From assembly GCF_013911085.1 (NCBI RefSeq), contig NZ_JACERN010000022.1, positions 124,001 through 188,000 of the forward strand: a stretch of DNA of 64,000 bases. The letters are read 5' to 3'. Shown here in pieces: positions 27,338 through 39,692 of this stretch (the stretch's first letter is position 1; every line of letters starts with the position of its first letter). The notes beneath the pieces were generated by a model. It saw only the letters and a program-made list of their open reading frames with translations. It searched no databases and was not told the origin of the DNA. This stretch comes from Aquitalea aquatica. GTDB lineage: Bacteria > Pseudomonadota > Gammaproteobacteria > Burkholderiales > Chromobacteriaceae. Position numbers and translations under genes: made by a program.

Positions 27338-30300
27338 ATGAATCCTTCACGTCCCTTCATCCTGCGGCCAGTGGCCACCACCTTGCTGATGCTGGCCATC
27401 CTGCTGTCTGGCCTGGTGGCCTGGAAGCTGCTGCCGGTGTCGGCGCTGCCCGAGGTGGACTACCCGACCATCCAGGTGGTGACCCAGTACCCCGGTGCCA
27501 GTCCGGAAGTCATTACCTCATCCATTACCGCACCGCTGGAGCGACAGTTTGGCCAGATGCCGGGCCTCGCCCAGATGTCCTCCACCAGCTCCGGTGGGGC
27601 GTCGGTGATTACCCTGCAGTTCAGTCTGGAGCTGACACTGGATGTGGCCGAGCAAGAAGTGCAGGCCGCTATCAACGCGGCTGGCAATCTCTTACCCAGC
27701 GATCTGCCCAATCCGCCGATCTATAGCAAGGTCAATCCGGCGGATACGCCCATCCTCACCATCGCCGTCAGTTCGGACACGCTGCCGCTGACCAAGCTGG
27801 AAGACCTGGTCGATACCCGGCTGGCGCAAAAACTATCGCAAGTACCGGGGGTGGGGCTGGTCAGTCTCAGTGGCGGTCAGCGGCCTGCTGTGCGTATCCA
27901 GAGTAATCCCAAGGCGCTGGCTGCACGTGGCCTGACGCTGGAGGACATCCGCACCGCCATCGGCAATGCCAACGTCAATCAGGCCAAGGGCAGTTTTGAT
28001 GGCCCGCAGCAGGCCTCCACCGTGGATGGCAACGACCAGCTGAAATCGGCCGAGGAGTACAAAAACGTCATCGTGGCCTACCAGAACGGTGCCGCGGTGC
28101 GACTGCGTGATGTCGCCAACGTTGTGGATGCTGCGGAAAACATGCGGCTGGCCGCCTGGGCTGGGAACACGCCGTCCATCATCCTCAATGTGCAGCGCCA
28201 GCCGGGTGCCAATGTCATCCAGGTCACCGACCGCATCAAGGCACTGCTGCCGCAATTGCAAGGCAGCCTGCCGGGTGCAGTCGATGTGAAAGTGCTGAGC
28301 GACCGCACCGTCACCATCCGTGCCTCGGTGGAAGATGTCGAGTTCGAACTGCTGCTGGCTATCGCCCTGGTGGTGATGGTGATCTTCGTCTTTCTGCGCA
28401 ATGTGCCGGCCACCATCATTCCCGCCGTTGCCGTGCCCTTGTCGCTGGTCGGCACCTTTGGTGTGATGTACCTCACTGGTTTCTCCATCAACAACCTCAC
28501 GCTGATGGCGCTGACCATTGCCACCGGCTTCGTGGTGGACGATGCCATCGTGATGATCGAAAACGTCGCCCGCTACATCGAGGAGGGCGAAAAACCGCTG
28601 GCGGCGGCGTTGAAGGGCTCGCAGCAGATTGGCTTCACCATCATCTCGCTCACCTTTTCGCTGATCGCGGTGCTGATTCCGCTGCTGTTCATGGGCGATG
28701 TGGTGGGGCGCTTGTTCCGTGAATTTGCCATTACGCTGGCGGTGTCCATCCTGATTTCTGCCTTCATTTCGCTGACGCTGACGCCGATGATGTGCGCACG
28801 TCTGCTCAAGCATGTGCCGGAGGAAAAACAGGGTCGTTTCTACCACGCCAGCGGCGCCTTCTTCGACCGCATCATTGCCCGTTACGGTCGGATGCTCAGC
28901 TGGGTGCTGGAACGGCAAAAGCTCACCTTGCTGGTGGCTGTGGGGACGCTGGGCCTGACCGTGTTGCTGTACATGGCGGTGCCCAAGGGCTTTTTCCCGC
29001 TGCAGGATACCGGGGCCATCATGGGTAGCAGCGAGGCGGCGCAAACCATTTCCTTTTCGGCCATGGCGCAGAAGCAGCAGCAACTGGCCGAGGTTTTGCT
29101 GAAAGACCCGGCAGTGGACAGCCTGTCATCGTTCATCGGGGTGGATGGCAATAATGCTTCGCTCAATAGCGGCCGGCTGCAGATCAACCTCAAGCCCAAG
29201 GCCGAGCGCGATGATATCCGCACCGTGCTGGCGCGCTTGCAGCAGCACGCGGCTGATGTGCCGGGCATGTCGCTGTATCTGCAGCCGGTGCAGGATTTGT
29301 CCATCGACACCCGCGTCAGCCGCACCCAGTACCAGTTCACCCTGCAGGCCACCAGCCCGGACGACCTGTCGCTGTGGGTGCCCAAGCTGGTGCACAAGCT
29401 GAATCAATTGCCGGAGCTGGCTGATGTGGCCAGCGACTTGCAGGACAAGGGCTTGCAGGCCTACGTCAACATCAACCGTGACGCGGCCGCCCGGCTGGGG
29501 GTGACCACCGCCGCCATCGACAATGCCTTGTACGATGCCTTCGGCCAGCGGCTGATTTCCACCATCTTCACCCAGACCAACCAGTACCGCGTGGTGCTGG
29601 AAGTAGATGCGCAAAGCCAGCGTGGCCCGCTGTCGCTCAAGGGCATTTATGTGCCCACCGCCAGTGGCGGCCCGGTGCCGCTGGATACCGTGGCCAGCAT
29701 CGAGGAGCGCCCCACCGCGCTCACCATCAACCACCTGGGGCAGTTCCCCACCACCACGGTGTCGTTCAACCTGGCCAAGGGGGCGGCACTGGGGCCGGCG
29801 GTGGAGGCCATCCGTCAGGCTGAGGCCGAGCTGGGCATGCCGGCCAGCCTGGATACCAAGTTCCAGGGGGCGGCGCTGGCCTTTCAGGCCTCGCTCAGCA
29901 ACACGCTGTGGCTGATCCTGGCGGCCATCGTCACCATGTATATTGTGCTGGGCGTGCTGTACGAGAGCTATATCCACCCCATTACCATTCTGTCCACCCT
30001 GCCCTCGGCGGGTATCGGCGCCTTGCTGGCCCTGCTGGTGAGCGGGGATGATCTGTCGGTGATTGCCATCATCGGCATCATCCTGCTGATCGGCATCGTC
30101 AAGAAAAACGCCATCATGATGATCGACTTCGCGCTGGAGGCCGAGCGCGAGCAAGGCATGAGTCCGCGCGATGCCATCTATCAGGCTTGCCTGCTGCGCT
30201 TCCGTCCCATCCTGATGACCACCATGGCGGCACTGCTGGGCGCGCTGCCGCTGATGCTGGGTGGCGGCATGGGTTCCGAGCTGCGTTCGCCGCTGGGGGT

Positions 30301-30436
30301 GACCATGGTGGGCGGGCTGTTGGTCAGCCAGGTGCTGACGCTGTTTACCACGCCGGTGATCTATCTGGCCTTCGACCGGCTGGCGCAGCGCTTCCGCAGC
30401 AAACCGGACGCCGTGGCTGATGAGGCCGGGGTATGA
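27338..30436 (+). CDS. mdtB: RND multidrug efflux transporter, MdtB-like
   Basis: A 1032-residue RND pump with the usual duplicated layout: transmembrane helix 1, a large periplasmic loop (about 35-335), six helices, a second loop (about 560-870) and five more helices. The N-terminus ([19 protein letters not shown]) and the helix with [18 protein letters not shown], which has the Asp-Asp proton relay pair, are typical. It pairs with the next gene as in MdtBC, where two different RND proteins form one trimer. The start follows mdtA by 14 bp. Confidence 0.95.
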   Translation: MNPSRPFILRPVATTLLMLAILLSGLVAWKLLPVSALPEVDYPTIQVVTQYPGASPEVITSSITAPLERQFGQMPGLAQMSSTSSGGASVITLQFSLELTLDVAEQEVQAAINAAGNLLPSDLPNPPIYSKVNPADTPILTIAVSSDTLPLTKLEDLVDTRLAQKLSQVPGVGLVSLSGGQRPAVRIQSNPKALAARGLTLEDIRTAIGNANVNQAKGSFDGPQQASTVDGNDQLKSAEEYKNVIVAYQNGAAVRLRDVANVVDAAENMRLAAWAGNTPSIILNVQRQPGANVIQVTDRIKALLPQLQGSLPGAVDVKVLSDRTVTIRASVEDVEFELLLAIALVVMVIFVFLRNVPATIIPAVAVPLSLVGTFGVMYLTGFSINNLTLMALTIATGFVVDDAIVMIENVARYIEEGEKPLAAALKGSQQIGFTIISLTFSLIAVLIPLLFMGDVVGRLFREFAITLAVSILISAFISLTLTPMMCARLLKHVPEEKQGRFYHASGAFFDRIIARYGRMLSWVLERQKLTLLVAVGTLGLTVLLYMAVPKGFFPLQDTGAIMGSSEAAQTISFSAMAQKQQQLAEVLLKDPAVDSLSSFIGVDGNNASLNSGRLQINLKPKAERDDIRTVLARLQQHAADVPGMSLYLQPVQDLSIDTRVSRTQYQFTLQATSPDDLSLWVPKLVHKLNQLPELADVASDLQDKGLQAYVNINRDAAARLGVTTAAIDNALYDAFGQRLISTIFTQTNQYRVVLEVDAQSQRGPLSLKGIYVPTASGGPVPLDTVASIEERPTALTINHLGQFPTTTVSFNLAKGAALGPAVEAIRQAEAELGMPASLDTKFQGAALAFQASLSNTLWLILAAIVTMYIVLGVLYESYIHPITILSTLPSAGIGALLALLVSGDDLSVIAIIGIILLIGIVKKNAIMMIDFALEAEREQGMSPRDAIYQACLLRFRPILMTTMAALLGALPLMLGGGMGSELRSPLGVTMVGGLLVSQVLTLFTTPVIYLAFDRLAQRFRSKPDAVADEAGV

Positions 30437-33400
30437 TTCCGTCCGAACCCTTCATCCGCCGGCCGATTGCCACCACGCTGCTGACGCTGGCCATCTTGCT
30501 GGCGGGCTTTCTGGCCTTCAAGCTGCTGCCGGTATCGCCCTTGCCGCAGGTGGATTTTCCCACCATCTCGGTCAGTGCCAAGCTGCCCGGTGCCAGCCCG
30601 GAAACCATGGCTTCCACCGTGGCCACGCCACTGGAGCGGGCGCTGGGGCGTATTGCCGGAGTGACGGAAATCACCTCGTCCAGCTCGCTGGCCTCCAGCC
30701 GCATCACCTTGCAGTTTGACCTCAACCGCGACATCAACGGTGCCGCGCGCGATGTACAGGCCGCCATCAATGCCGCCCGCTCGCTGCTGCCCACCGGCAT
30801 GCCGTCCAGCCCGACCTACCGCAAGGTGAACCCGGCCGATGCGCCGATCATGATCATCGGCCTGACTTCTGATTCGCTCACCCGTGGCCAGATGTACGAT
30901 GCCGCCGACTCCATTCTTGGCCAGAAGCTGGCCCAGGTAGAGGGCATTGGCGATGTGAATATCGGCGGTGGCGCACAGCCGGCGGTACGGGTGGAAATGA
31001 ACCCGCTGCAGTTGAACCATTACGGCATCGGCATGGAGACCGTGCGTGCCGCCATCACCAGCACCAATGCCAACCGGCCCAAGGGCTATCTGGAAGACGA
31101 ACAGCGCCACTGGCAGGTGCAGGCCAACGACCAGGCCGGCAAGGCCAGCGACTACCTGCCGCTGGTGGTGAGCTACCAGAACGGTGCGGCAGTGCGGATA
31201 TCGGATGTGGCCGAGGTGAAGGACTCGGTGCTGGACGTGCGCAATGCCGGTCTCCTGGGCAAGCAGCCGGCGGTAATGATCATCCTGTTCCGCCAGCCGG
31301 GCGCCAACATCATCGAAACCGTGGAGCGGGTGAAGGCCTTGCTGCCGCAATTGCAGGCGTCCATTCCGGCGGCCATCAAGATGCAGGTGGTGATGGACCG
31401 TACCTCCACCATTCGTGCGTCCCTGTCCGAGGTGGAGCGCTCACTGGTGATTTCCATTGCGCTGGTCATCCTGGTGGTCTTCCTGTTCCTGCGCAATGGC
31501 CGTGCTACCGCCATCCCCGCCATCACCGTGCCGGTGTCGCTGGTAGGCACCTTTGCCGTGATGTATCTGTGCGGCTTCTCGCTCAACAACCTCAGCCTGA
31601 TGGCGCTGACCATTGCCACCGGTTTCGTGGTGGACGACACCATCGTGGTGCTGGAGAACATTTCACGCCATATCGAAAACGGCATGAAGCCGTTCAAGGC
31701 CGCGCTGCAGGGCGCGCGTGAAGTGGGCTTCACCGTGCTGTCGATGAGCATTTCGCTGATTGCGGTGTTCATTCCCATCCTGATGATGGGCGGCATCATC
31801 GGCCGCCTGTTCCGTGAGTTTGCCGTCACCCTGTCGGTGGCCATCATGGTGTCGCTGCTGGTGTCGCTCACCACCACGCCCATGCTGTGCGCACGCTGGC
31901 TGAAAAGCCATGGCGAACACAAGCCGGGCCGGCTGTTCCGCTGGAGCGAAAACCTGTTCGAGCGCATGCTGGCCGGCTATTGCCGCAGCCTTGGCTGGGC
32001 CTTGCGCCACGGTCCGCTGATGATGCTGATCCTGGCGGCCACCATCGCGCTGAATGTCTATCTGTACGTGATCGTGCCCAAGGGCTTTTTCCCGCAGCAG
32101 GATACTGGCCGCCTCACTGGCATGATCAAGGCCGACCAGAGCATCTCTTTCCAGGCCATGCAGCAGAAGCTGCAACGCTTTATCGACGTGGTGGGCAAGG
32201 ATCCGGCGGTGGACAAGGTGATCGGCTTCACTGGCGGCGGCCAGCGCAATACTGCCAATATGTTCGTCAGCCTCAAGCCGCAGGGCGAGCGCACGGAAAG
32301 CGCCGATCAGGTGATTGCCCGCCTGCGCAAGAGCCTGGCGCGTGAGCCGGGGGCGCAGCTGTTCCTGCAATCGGTGCAGGATATCCGCATCGGCGGTCGT
32401 GCGGCCAATGCCCAGTACCAGTACACCTTGCAGGGCGATGATCTGAATGAGTTGCGCAGCTGGACGCCCAAGGTACAGCAGGCATTGCAAAAACTGCCCA
32501 TGCTGGCGGATGTCAGCAGCGACCAGGAAGTCAAAGGCCTGCAGACCACGCTGACCTTTGACCGCAATGCCATGGCCCGGCTGGGGCTGACCCAGGCGCA
32601 GGTTGACGCCGTGCTGAACGATGCCTTTGGCCAGCGTCAGGTTTCCACCATCTACAATCCGCTCAACCAGTACCATGTGGTGCTGGAAGTGGCACCGCAG
32701 TTCTGGCAGAACCCGGAAGGCCTGCGCAGCATCTATCTGCAGACGCCATCCGGCGGCCCCACGCCGCTGTCGGCCTTTGCCCGCTGGGAGCCCACCAATA
32801 CCTCGTTGTCGGTCAATCACCAGAGCCAGTTTGCCGCCACCACCTTGTCTTTCAATCTGCCGCCGGGCAGCTCGCTGTCGGATGCCACGGCTGCCATTGC
32901 CAAGGCCACTGCCGAGATCGGCCTGCCATCATCGATACATGGCAGCTTTCAGGGCACGGCCAAGTCCTTCCAGGATTCGCTGGACAGCCAGCCCATGCTG
33001 ATTCTGGCGGCATTGGTGGCGGTGTATATCGTGCTGGGCATGCTGTACGAAAGCGTGGTGCATCCGCTGACCATCCTGTCGACGCTGCCCTCTGCGGGGG
33101 TGGGGGCCTTGCTGGCCCTGCTGGCTACTGGAGGCGAGTTCAACATCATTGCGCTGATCGGCGTGCTGCTGCTGATCGGCATCGTCAAGAAGAACGCCAT
33201 CATGATGATCGACTTCGCCCTCAGCGCCGAGCGCGAACAGGGCCTGAGCTCGCACGATGCCATCCTGCAAGCCTGCCTGCTGCGCTTCCGGCCGATCATG
33301 ATGACCACGCTGGCCGCGCTGTTTGGCGCGCTGCCGCTGGCACTGGGCCATGGCGACGGTGCCGAGATGCGCACCCCGCTGGGTATTTCCATCGTCGGCG

Positions 33401-33534
33401 GCTTGCTGCTCAGCCAGCTGCTTACCCTGTACACCACGCCGGTGGTTTACCTTTATCTGGACCGTTTCCGCCTGTGGTGCCAGCAATGGCGCAACACTAC
33501 GCGGGCGCAGGCCGCTGCAGGACACAAGGAATGA
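30433..33534 (+). CDS. mdtC: RND multidrug efflux transporter, MdtC-like
   Basis: The partner RND subunit of 1033 residues, paralogous to the gene just upstream. [19 protein letters not shown] opens the protein and [18 protein letters not shown] carries the proton-relay aspartates. Its start codon overlaps the mdtB stop (ATGA). In known MdtABC systems the B2C1 heterotrimer exports bile salts and novobiocin; the substrates here are unknown. No BaeSR-like two-component regulator is adjacent. Confidence 0.95.
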   Translation: MIPSEPFIRRPIATTLLTLAILLAGFLAFKLLPVSPLPQVDFPTISVSAKLPGASPETMASTVATPLERALGRIAGVTEITSSSSLASSRITLQFDLNRDINGAARDVQAAINAARSLLPTGMPSSPTYRKVNPADAPIMIIGLTSDSLTRGQMYDAADSILGQKLAQVEGIGDVNIGGGAQPAVRVEMNPLQLNHYGIGMETVRAAITSTNANRPKGYLEDEQRHWQVQANDQAGKASDYLPLVVSYQNGAAVRISDVAEVKDSVLDVRNAGLLGKQPAVMIILFRQPGANIIETVERVKALLPQLQASIPAAIKMQVVMDRTSTIRASLSEVERSLVISIALVILVVFLFLRNGRATAIPAITVPVSLVGTFAVMYLCGFSLNNLSLMALTIATGFVVDDTIVVLENISRHIENGMKPFKAALQGAREVGFTVLSMSISLIAVFIPILMMGGIIGRLFREFAVTLSVAIMVSLLVSLTTTPMLCARWLKSHGEHKPGRLFRWSENLFERMLAGYCRSLGWALRHGPLMMLILAATIALNVYLYVIVPKGFFPQQDTGRLTGMIKADQSISFQAMQQKLQRFIDVVGKDPAVDKVIGFTGGGQRNTANMFVSLKPQGERTESADQVIARLRKSLAREPGAQLFLQSVQDIRIGGRAANAQYQYTLQGDDLNELRSWTPKVQQALQKLPMLADVSSDQEVKGLQTTLTFDRNAMARLGLTQAQVDAVLNDAFGQRQVSTIYNPLNQYHVVLEVAPQFWQNPEGLRSIYLQTPSGGPTPLSAFARWEPTNTSLSVNHQSQFAATTLSFNLPPGSSLSDATAAIAKATAEIGLPSSIHGSFQGTAKSFQDSLDSQPMLILAALVAVYIVLGMLYESVVHPLTILSTLPSAGVGALLALLATGGEFNIIALIGVLLLIGIVKKNAIMMIDFALSAEREQGLSSHDAILQACLLRFRPIMMTTLAALFGALPLALGHGDGAEMRTPLGISIVGGLLLSQLLTLYTTPVVYLYLDRFRLWCQQWRNTTRAQAAAGHKE

Positions 33535-33539
33535 CGCGC

Positions 33540-34925
33540 ATGACTGCTTTATCCACGCGGCCGGCGCTGGCCGCCTGCCTGATGGCCATGGTGCTGGCTG
33601 GCTGTGCCATCGGCCCCGACTACACCAAGCCCAAGATGGATATCCCCTCGGCCTACAAGGAAGACGGCCGCTGGAAGAGTGCCAGCCCGCAAGACGCCAG
33701 CCCGCGTGGCAACTGGTGGGCGGTGTATCAGGACCCGCAGCTCGATAGCCTGATGGATACCCTTAACCGGCAAAGCCCCACCATTGCCCAGGCCGAGGCC
33801 AATTACCGCCAGGCCCGTGCCTTGCTGGATCAGGCCGAGGCCAGCCTGTGGCCCTCGCTTGGCACCACCGCCAGCAAGAGCCACGGCGTCAGCACCGCCG
33901 GTGGCAATGTCAGCAATCAATACAATCTGGCCGCAACGGCCAGCTGGGAAGTCGACCTGTGGGGCACGGTACGCCGTGCCGTGGAGGCGGGCAGTGCCAA
34001 GGAAGCCGCCAGTGCGGCCCAGCTCGAATCCATCCGCCTGAGCAGCCAGGCACAGCTGGCCACGGCCTATCTGCAACTGGTGGTGGCCGATGTACAGCTT
34101 GGCCAATTGCAGGACAGCGAGGCCAATCTGCTGCAAAACCTGCAGCTTACCCGCAACCAGTTTGCCGTAGGCATGGTGTCGGACGACAGCGTGGCCCAGG
34201 CTGAAAGCAGCTGGAAAACCGCCCAGGCCGCCCGCGTGGACAAGCAGCTGAGCCGCGCCCAGCTCGAGCACGCCATCGCCGCTGCACTGGGCGTGGCACC
34301 GGCCAGCTTCGCGCTGCCGGCCAGCAAGGCCCTGCCACACTTGCCGCAATTGCCGCCGGGCCTGCCCTCCACCTTGCTGGAGCGCCGCCCAGACATCGCT
34401 GCGGCAGAAAGGGCGGTGGCACAGGCCAATGCTGAAATCGGCATCGCCAAGGCGGCCTACTTTCCCACGCTGACGCTGGCCGCCAGCGGTGGCTATAAGA
34501 GCAGTAGCTTTGCCGACTGGGTCAGCCTGCCCAACCGCATCTGGAGCCTGGGGCCGCAATTGGCGCTCACCCTGTTTGACGGCGGCTTGCGCCGGGCCCA
34601 GACCGCAGCCGCCATCGCCAGCTACGATGCCAGCGTGGCCAGCTATCGCCAGACCGTGCTGAGTGCTTTCCAGGCGGTGGAGGACAATCTGTCGGCGCAG
34701 TCGCTGCTGCAGGAAGAGGCGCAATACCAGCAGTCCGCGCTGCAGTCTGCGCAAAGGGCTGAAAGCATTACCCAGAACCAGTACCGTGCCGGCGTGGTGA
34801 GTTATCTGAATGTATTGACGGCGCAGAACAGCCGCATCAGTGCGGAAAACAGCCTGTGGAGTGTGAAAAATCGCCAGTACAGCGCCAGTGTGGCACTGAT
34901 ATCCGCGCTGGGCGGCAAGTGGTAG
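33540..34925 (+). CDS. RND efflux outer membrane lipoprotein (NodT/OprM family)
   Basis: A TolC-like outer membrane factor of about 461 residues. A lipoprotein signal with lipobox VLAGCAIGPDY near residue 20 shows acylation, as in OprM/NodT proteins. Conserved elements are NWWAVYQDPQLDSLMD, the alpha-hairpin repeats, and RRPDIAAAERAVAQANAEIG. AAGGA lies 9 nt before the ATG at 33540; an ATG overlapping the mdtC stop is an alternative. Presence of the channel in the operon makes this a complete tripartite system, unlike enterobacterial mdtABC, which relies on TolC. Confidence 0.94.
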   Translation: MTALSTRPALAACLMAMVLAGCAIGPDYTKPKMDIPSAYKEDGRWKSASPQDASPRGNWWAVYQDPQLDSLMDTLNRQSPTIAQAEANYRQARALLDQAEASLWPSLGTTASKSHGVSTAGGNVSNQYNLAATASWEVDLWGTVRRAVEAGSAKEAASAAQLESIRLSSQAQLATAYLQLVVADVQLGQLQDSEANLLQNLQLTRNQFAVGMVSDDSVAQAESSWKTAQAARVDKQLSRAQLEHAIAAALGVAPASFALPASKALPHLPQLPPGLPSTLLERRPDIAAAERAVAQANAEIGIAKAAYFPTLTLAASGGYKSSSFADWVSLPNRIWSLGPQLALTLFDGGLRRAQTAAAIASYDASVASYRQTVLSAFQAVEDNLSAQSLLQEEAQYQQSALQSAQRAESITQNQYRAGVVSYLNVLTAQNSRISAENSLWSVKNRQYSASVALISALGGKW

Positions 34926-34946
34926 CGGCTTGGGCGTGCATCAGTG

Positions 34947-34971
34947 AAAACAGCCCGCCATGGGCTGTTTT
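34947..34971. terminator. Terminator after the efflux operon
   Basis: AAAACAGCCC and GGGCTGTTTT form a perfect 10-bp stem with a GCCAT loop. A and T flanks allow function on both strands, which suits the converging formyltransferase gene. Confidence 0.88.
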
Positions 34972-34999
34972 ACCAATGAGATGGCCAGTGGGGTGAGAC

Positions 35000-35857
35000 T
35001 CAGAACGGCCGCCGGCCGCTTACTGCACTCGGTGCCTGTACGCTCCATTCACTGATCACCAGAAAGCCGTCCGCCACGGCAAACAGCATGGACAGGTCCA
35101 CGCTGCGTACCAGGGTGCCGGGCTTGAAGGCGTGCGGCTCCAGCCAGCCATGGGCGCGATGCACCACAAAGCCCACGCCATTGGCCTCGGCCAGACAGTT
35201 GATATCGCCAAAGGCACGTAACTGCCGCAGGCTGACGTCCAGCGGACCGCGCAGGTTCAGCGTGCGCTCGGCATCACTCCAGCGCGGCCAGTAGCTGCCT
35301 GCCCCCTGTGGCCTGGCCTGTTGCCACAAGCTGGCGAAATCCGCGATGACGCGACGGCCCAGCTGCTCCAGTGCCAGCTGGCACTTCCATTCCAGCGTGG
35401 CCAGGGTTTCATCGGGGTTCAGGGCAAACAGTTGCTGATCCAGCAGCGCGCCGCTGTCAAAGCGCGGCTCCACCACATGGCAGCTCACGCCCCATTGGCT
35501 GCGCTGTTCCAGAATGGCCCGCACCAGCGGAAACGGCCCGCGTGCTTCCGGCAGCGGCGAGGGGTGGAAGTTGACCGCATGGGCCAGATAAGGCCGCCAG
35601 TCCGGTACTTTCCAGTCATAACTGCCCAGCAGCAGGGCTTCGCAGCCTTGCGCGGCCAGTGCGGCCAGATCTGCCTCGGTCATTGGCGATAGCTGCACGG
35701 GAATGCCCAGCCGGGCCGCCTGCTCGATTACCTGGCGGTTGTCATGGATCTTGCCATCCAGCGGTGAAGTGAAAATCTTCAAGGGTTGCCAGCCAGCTTG
35801 CAAGGCAATGTCCAGCAGCACCTTGAAGCGGTCGGTCAGGGTAATGGCAAAGCGCAT
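35000..35857 (-). CDS. Formyltransferase-family protein
   Basis: A 285-residue protein with the fold of Fmt/ArnA/PurN formyltransferases. The central motif AVNFHPSPLPEARGPFPLV holds the catalytic-type Asn-His region, and EPRFDSGALLDQQLF supplies the conserved aspartate. The C-terminal part resembles the Fmt C-terminal barrel only loosely. It is shorter than methionyl-tRNA formyltransferase (about 310 residues) and has no adjacent def gene, so it is probably not the housekeeping Fmt. The natural acceptor is unknown; an amino sugar or nucleotide-sugar is possible. Confidence 0.82.
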   Translation of the reverse strand: MRFAITLTDRFKVLLDIALQAGWQPLKIFTSPLDGKIHDNRQVIEQAARLGIPVQLSPMTEADLAALAAQGCEALLLGSYDWKVPDWRPYLAHAVNFHPSPLPEARGPFPLVRAILEQRSQWGVSCHVVEPRFDSGALLDQQLFALNPDETLATLEWKCQLALEQLGRRVIADFASLWQQARPQGAGSYWPRWSDAERTLNLRGPLDVSLRQLRAFGDINCLAEANGVGFVVHRAHGWLEPHAFKPGTLVRSVDLSMLFAVADGFLVISEWSVQAPSAVSGRRPF

Positions 35858-36025
35858 GGTGGCATCCGGCTGCGGGTAAGAATGGCAGGTATACCAGCTA
35901 AGCAGGTGGCGCAGCCATTACTTCAAATAACTTAACAAATATGCGCCCAAGCCCGCTGGTATAAGCCAGATGTGCTGGCGTGGCAGATGGGCGGGTGACT
36001 AGCCGGAAGGGGGCGAACTGCATGC

Positions 36026-36053
36026 AAAAACCGCCTGCGAGCAGGCGGTTTTT
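36026..36053 (-). terminator. Terminator downstream of tRNA-Arg
   Basis: AAAAACCGCCTG and CAGGCGGTTTTT form a perfect stem around a CGAG loop. On the minus strand it lies 23 bp after the tRNA 3' end and gives a run of five U, so it would end an ispB-tRNA transcript. Confidence 0.88.
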
Positions 36054-36076
36054 AGCGGGTGGCGTAGGGCCGGATT

Positions 36077-36151
36077 TGGTGTCCCCAGCAGGAATCGAAC
36101 CTGCAATCTTCCCTTAGGAGGGGAAAGTTATATCCATTTAACTATGGAGAC
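36077..36151 (-). tRNA. tRNA-Arg (anticodon CCU)
   Basis: A complete cloverleaf on the minus strand: acceptor stem GTCTCCA with TGGGGAC, a D arm GTTA...TAAC, anticodon stem TTCCC with GGGAA around loop CTCCTAA (anticodon CCT, reading AGG), T arm GCAGG-TTCGATT-CCTGC, discriminator A and an encoded CCA. It begins only 9 bp after the ispB stop codon on the same strand and is followed by a terminator. Confidence 0.96.
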
Positions 36152-36160
36152 GGAAGAGGT

Positions 36161-37129
36161 TCAGGCGTTGCGGTCCACCGACAGGCGGGCCAGTTCTACC
36201 AGTGCCTGTTTCACCGGGGTGTCCGGCAGCTCGGCAATGGCGGCCACGGCTTGTTCGGCGGCTTTGATGGCTTCGTTTTTGGCGTAGTCCAGCGCGCCGC
36301 AGGATTGTACCGCAGCCAATACATCGTGGAAACGGTCGCGGCTGGCGTTTTCCAGCGCCTGGCGTACCACGTTGGCGGCGGTGGCATCGCCCTGGCGCAT
36401 GGTGTAGATCAGCGGCAGGGTGGCCTTGCCTTCGGCCAGGTCGTCACCCAGGCTCTTGCCGATGGTGTCGGCGTCGCCGCTGTAGTCCAGTACGTCGTCG
36501 ATGATCTGGAAGGCCGTGCCCAAGTACATGCCGTAATCGGCCAGCGCCTTGACCTGGGCGTTGCTGCCGCCTGCAATCAGCGCACCGACGCGGGCGGAGG
36601 CTTCGAACAGCTTGGCAGTCTTGTACTGGATGACCTGCAGGTAGTCCTGTTCGGACAACGCGGTATTGCCGATATTCAACAGCTGCAACACTTCGCCTTC
36701 GGCGATGATGTTGGTGGCTTCGGCCATCACCTGCAGGATCTGCATATTATTGGTGGTGACCATCATCTGGAAGGCGCGGGTGTAGAGGAAGTCACCCACC
36801 AGCACGCTGGCTGCATTGCCGAACAGGGCATTGGCGGTTTCGCGGCCACGGCGCATGTCGGATTCGTCCACCACATCGTCGTGCAGCAAGGTGGCGGTGT
36901 GGATGAACTCGATCATGGCGGCCAGTTCGTACAGATGCGCGCCTTCGTAGCCCAGTGCCTTGCCGGACAATAGGGTGAGTACCGGGCGCAGGCGCTTGCC
37001 ACCCGCAGAGATAATGTATTCCGCCACCTGGCGGATAAGCACTACATCGGAATGCAGGCGCGCGCGGATGACGCCATCTACGGTCTGCATGTCTTCAGCG
37101 ATCAGGGTACGGAATAACGGGGTGGACAC
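36161..37129 (-). CDS. ispB: Octaprenyl diphosphate synthase-type polyprenyl synthetase
   Basis: A 322-residue all-helical trans-prenyltransferase making the long isoprenoid tail of ubiquinone. It has the first aspartate-rich motif LLHDDVVDESDMRRG and the second FQIIDDVLDYSGD, plus GGKRLRPVL near the N-terminus. It is divergent from rplU-rpmA, the classical location of ispB in proteobacteria. Chain length (C40) is assumed from that context. A tRNA-Arg gene follows 9 bp after its stop. Confidence 0.95.
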   Translation of the reverse strand: MSTPLFRTLIAEDMQTVDGVIRARLHSDVVLIRQVAEYIISAGGKRLRPVLTLLSGKALGYEGAHLYELAAMIEFIHTATLLHDDVVDESDMRRGRETANALFGNAASVLVGDFLYTRAFQMMVTTNNMQILQVMAEATNIIAEGEVLQLLNIGNTALSEQDYLQVIQYKTAKLFEASARVGALIAGGSNAQVKALADYGMYLGTAFQIIDDVLDYSGDADTIGKSLGDDLAEGKATLPLIYTMRQGDATAANVVRQALENASRDRFHDVLAAVQSCGALDYAKNEAIKAAEQAVAAIAELPDTPVKQALVELARLSVDRNA

Positions 37130-37239
37130 GGTTTTAGCCAGTTGTTGGTTTTAGCGGAGCCAGAAGCGCGGAATGTTACCAGAAAAGCCTTGCAGACAGC
37201 CATGCCCAGTCTGGCTATGCGGCTAAACTGATGAAATTA

Positions 37240-37268
37240 TTGACAACTTTGAATCGACTGCGTATAGT
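37240..37268 (+). promoter_or_regulatory. Strong sigma-70 promoter of rplU-rpmA
   Basis: A perfect TTGACA and a near-perfect TATAGT are separated by exactly 17 bp, about 54 bp before the rplU start. This is the best promoter match I see in the window and suits highly expressed ribosomal protein genes. Confidence 0.88.
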
Positions 37269-37321
37269 TTCGCGTTCTTCTCGCGTGATGCGGTGAAGAT
37301 CCCTCTTTAGGAGCTAAGCGA

Positions 37322-37633
37322 ATGTATGCGGTCATAAAAACCGGCGGCAAGCAGTACAAAGTTGCCATCGGTGAAAAACTCAAAGTAGAACAGATACCTG
37401 CAGACGTCGACAGCCAAATCGTACTCGAAGAAGTGCTGATGGTCGCTGACGGTGAACAGGTTGTTGTAGGCGCCCCGCTGGTAGCTGGTGCCACCGTTAC
37501 GGCTACTGTCGTTTCCCACGGTCGTGGCGACAAGATCCGCATCTTCAAGATGCGTCGTCGTAAGCACTACCAGAAACACCAGGGTCATCGTCAGAACTTC
37601 ACCGAAATCCGCATCGACGCGATTTCGAAGTAA
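37322..37633 (+). CDS. rplU: 50S ribosomal protein L21
   Basis: The 103-residue L21 protein of the large ribosomal subunit. [20 protein letters not shown] is the family's N-terminal signature and [20 protein letters not shown] the basic rRNA-binding C-terminus. AGGAG lies 7 nt before the ATG. It is followed after 12 bp by rpmA, the universal arrangement. Confidence 0.99.
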   Translation: MYAVIKTGGKQYKVAIGEKLKVEQIPADVDSQIVLEEVLMVADGEQVVVGAPLVAGATVTATVVSHGRGDKIRIFKMRRRKHYQKHQGHRQNFTEIRIDAISK

Positions 37634-37645
37634 GGATAAACAGTC

Positions 37646-37921
37646 ATGGCACACAAAAAAGCAGGCGGTAGCTCCCGCAACGGTCGTGACTCCGAAGCCA
37701 AACGCTTGGGCGTTAAGGCTTACGGTGGCGAACTGATTCCGGCAGGTTCCATTATCGTACGTCAGCGTGGTACCCGTTTCCACGCTGGTGAAAACGTTGG
37801 TCTGGGCAAGGATCACACCCTGTTCGCCAAAGTTGACGGCTACGTTAAGTTCACCATCAAGGGTGCTCTGCAACGCAAGATCGTTACCGTTGTTCCGTAC
37901 ACCGGTGTAGACGGCGAATAA
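37646..37921 (+). CDS. rpmA: 50S ribosomal protein L27
   Basis: The 91-residue L27 protein, whose flexible N-terminus reaches the peptidyl-transferase centre. [20 protein letters not shown] and [20 protein letters not shown] are diagnostic. No N-terminal cleavable extension (as in Firmicutes) is present. AAGGA precedes the start. A strong terminator follows, separating it from obgE. Confidence 0.99.
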   Translation: MAHKKAGGSSRNGRDSEAKRLGVKAYGGELIPAGSIIVRQRGTRFHAGENVGLGKDHTLFAKVDGYVKFTIKGALQRKIVTVVPYTGVDGE

Positions 37922-37939
37922 TCGCTTTCTGCAGACAAG

Positions 37940-37972
37940 AAAGCCCTATCCTGTGAGATAGGGCTTTTTTTT
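37940..37972 (+). terminator. Terminator after rpmA
   Basis: AAAGCCCTATC and GATAGGGCTTT form an 11-bp stem around a 6-nt loop, followed by eight T. Confidence 0.93.
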
Positions 37973-38046
37973 ATCTGGCTTGCTGTCACGCAGCAGGCCT
38001 GGCGAGGGGCAAGGCGTGAGGGCTGGATGCAGCATCGCAACCTTGA

Positions 38047-39273
<1,227 letters not shown>

Positions 39274-39291
39274 GCAGCGGATGGTTGTTTG

Positions 39292-39325
39292 AAAAGCCGG
39301 TTTCCCTGGTGGGAGCCGGCTTTTT
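39292..39325 (+). terminator. Terminator after obgE
   Basis: AAAAGCCGG pairs with CCGGCTTTT, with an inner TCCC/GGGA stem around a TGGT loop; five T follow. Confidence 0.85.
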
Positions 39326-39412
39326 CGCATCTGGTGGCTGGCCAGCTTGCCGGCAGATGAGCAGCGCTGGGCCTTGCTGTTGGCGTGAGCTAAGTGTTTT
39401 TACTTGCGCTTG

Positions 39413-39437
39413 TTGTATTTTGTACTCAAAAATACAA
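39413..39437. promoter_or_regulatory. Perfect inverted repeat in the 360-bp gap before the amino acid transporter
   Basis: TTGTATTTT and AAAATACAA are a perfect 9-bp inverted repeat with a 7-nt spacer, 255 bp before the binding-protein gene. It is AT-rich in a GC-rich region and resembles a dimeric repressor site. A weak terminator stem is less likely because no T-tract follows. The rest of the gap from 39326 to 39692 shows no convincing gene or promoter. Confidence 0.4.
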
Positions 39438-39692
39438 TCGAATGCGACTTGATTTTCCATTTCTGGGCGTTTACTTTGCCTGCTGTCGTCTCCGGTCAGG
39501 ATGGATGCGTTATTTATCCTGTATCCGGAATCGAGCTTCTGGACAATTTGCGCTATTCATATAACCATGCAGGCAATCAGCTGACCTGCCCAAAAGGCAG
39601 GGCATGTTGATGCGGCGTATCGGTATGTCGCGGTGGCAGGGGCTGCCCGGCATGTTGTGAACAAATAAAACAAAGCAGTAAGGAGAAGTCTG

